44,374 bases of DNA. Source: Perkinsus olseni. Taxonomy: Eukaryota; Perkinsozoa; Perkinsida; Perkinsidae. The position numbers and the translations under genes are program-made. This document shows, one piece after another, positions 44,363-44,374 of the stretch. The stretch is taken from assembly GCA_013115135.1 (NCBI GenBank), contig JABANP010000441.1, positions 1 to 44,374 on the forward strand. The letters are read 5' to 3'. The notes under the pieces are model-generated. The model did no database searches and had not been told where the DNA came from. It saw only the letters and a program-made list of their open reading frames with translations. Numbering within the stretch: the first letter of the stretch is position 1; each line of letters begins with the position of its first letter.

Positions 44363-44374
44363 GTAATTCTTAGC

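Larger units (their letters stand above)
37868..44374. repeat. Tandem tRNA array, four ~1.4-kb units
   Basis: Each unit carries tRNA-Leu (minus), tRNA-His (plus), tRNA-Pro (plus), tRNA-Arg (minus) in that order. The tRNA-Leu genes start 1400, 2463 and 1399 bases apart; the long interval contains the insertion at 39998-41033. Unit 1 lacks ~137 bases before tRNA-Leu. The Arg-to-Leu spacers carry a duplicated CCGTAATACTTAGCATTTGC motif and a hairpin. The array continues past the window edge. Confidence 0.9.

Overview
The window looks like nuclear DNA of a perkinsid alveolate (Perkinsus or a close relative). Two things suggest this: a spliced-leader-like sequence (GTAGCCATCTTGGCTCAAG core, close to the dinoflagellate/perkinsid spliced leader) inside the long terminal repeats of one retrotransposon, and eukaryotic tRNA genes lying in a tandem array. 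I see no ordinary host protein gene that I can name. About 38 kb is retroelement DNA, much of it nested and decayed, and the last 6.5 kb is a tRNA gene array. The organism assignment is an inference.

Layout. (1) 1-4000, minus strand: a decayed tyrosine-recombinase (YR, DIRS/Ngaro-type) retroelement with Gag (Asn-rich start, CCCH zinc finger), RT-RNase H with in-frame stops, and the start of a recombinase cut by the window edge. (2) 5146-12720: a fold-back structure built of ~15-bp minisatellite blocks in opposite orientations around a 24-bp-arm hairpin. An LTR retrotransposon (5961-12221, minus strand) sits inside one block. It has short LTRs, a primer-binding site, a polypurine tract, and one Gag-Pol reading frame broken by two stops and two frameshifts. 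(3) 13763-14845: fragments of an unknown coding relic (minus) and a LINE-type RT (plus). (4) 14846-25082, minus strand: a second LTR retrotransposon (gag, zinc knuckle-protease, then RT-RNase H) split by a YR retroelement (16133-22833, plus strand). That YR element has the split direct repeats A1-ORFs-B1-A2-B2. (5) 16133-27762 is repeated in inverted orientation at 27958-37867, giving a ~21.7-kb imperfect palindrome with a ~195-bp centre. The right arm lost the YR gag, gained ~0.7 kb elsewhere and carries many one-base indels. (6) 37868-44374: four ~1.4-kb units, each with tRNA-Leu(-), tRNA-His(+), tRNA-Pro(+) and tRNA-Arg(-). One unit is enlarged by a 1-kb insertion with a 19-bp target duplication inside the tRNA-His gene.

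How the parts relate. The right palindrome arm stops exactly at the outer end of a YR element, and the next base belongs to the tRNA repeat unit. This suggests that a YR copy in the tRNA array recombined with the copy nested in the LTR element. In all four Gag lineages the capsid-like part is separated from the zinc finger by a stop codon or a -1 frame change, so recoding may control zinc-finger and Pol production. Decay and sequencing error are the competing explanations. The most novel-looking signal is the spliced-leader-like sequence in the LTR, 12 bases before the Gag start codon.
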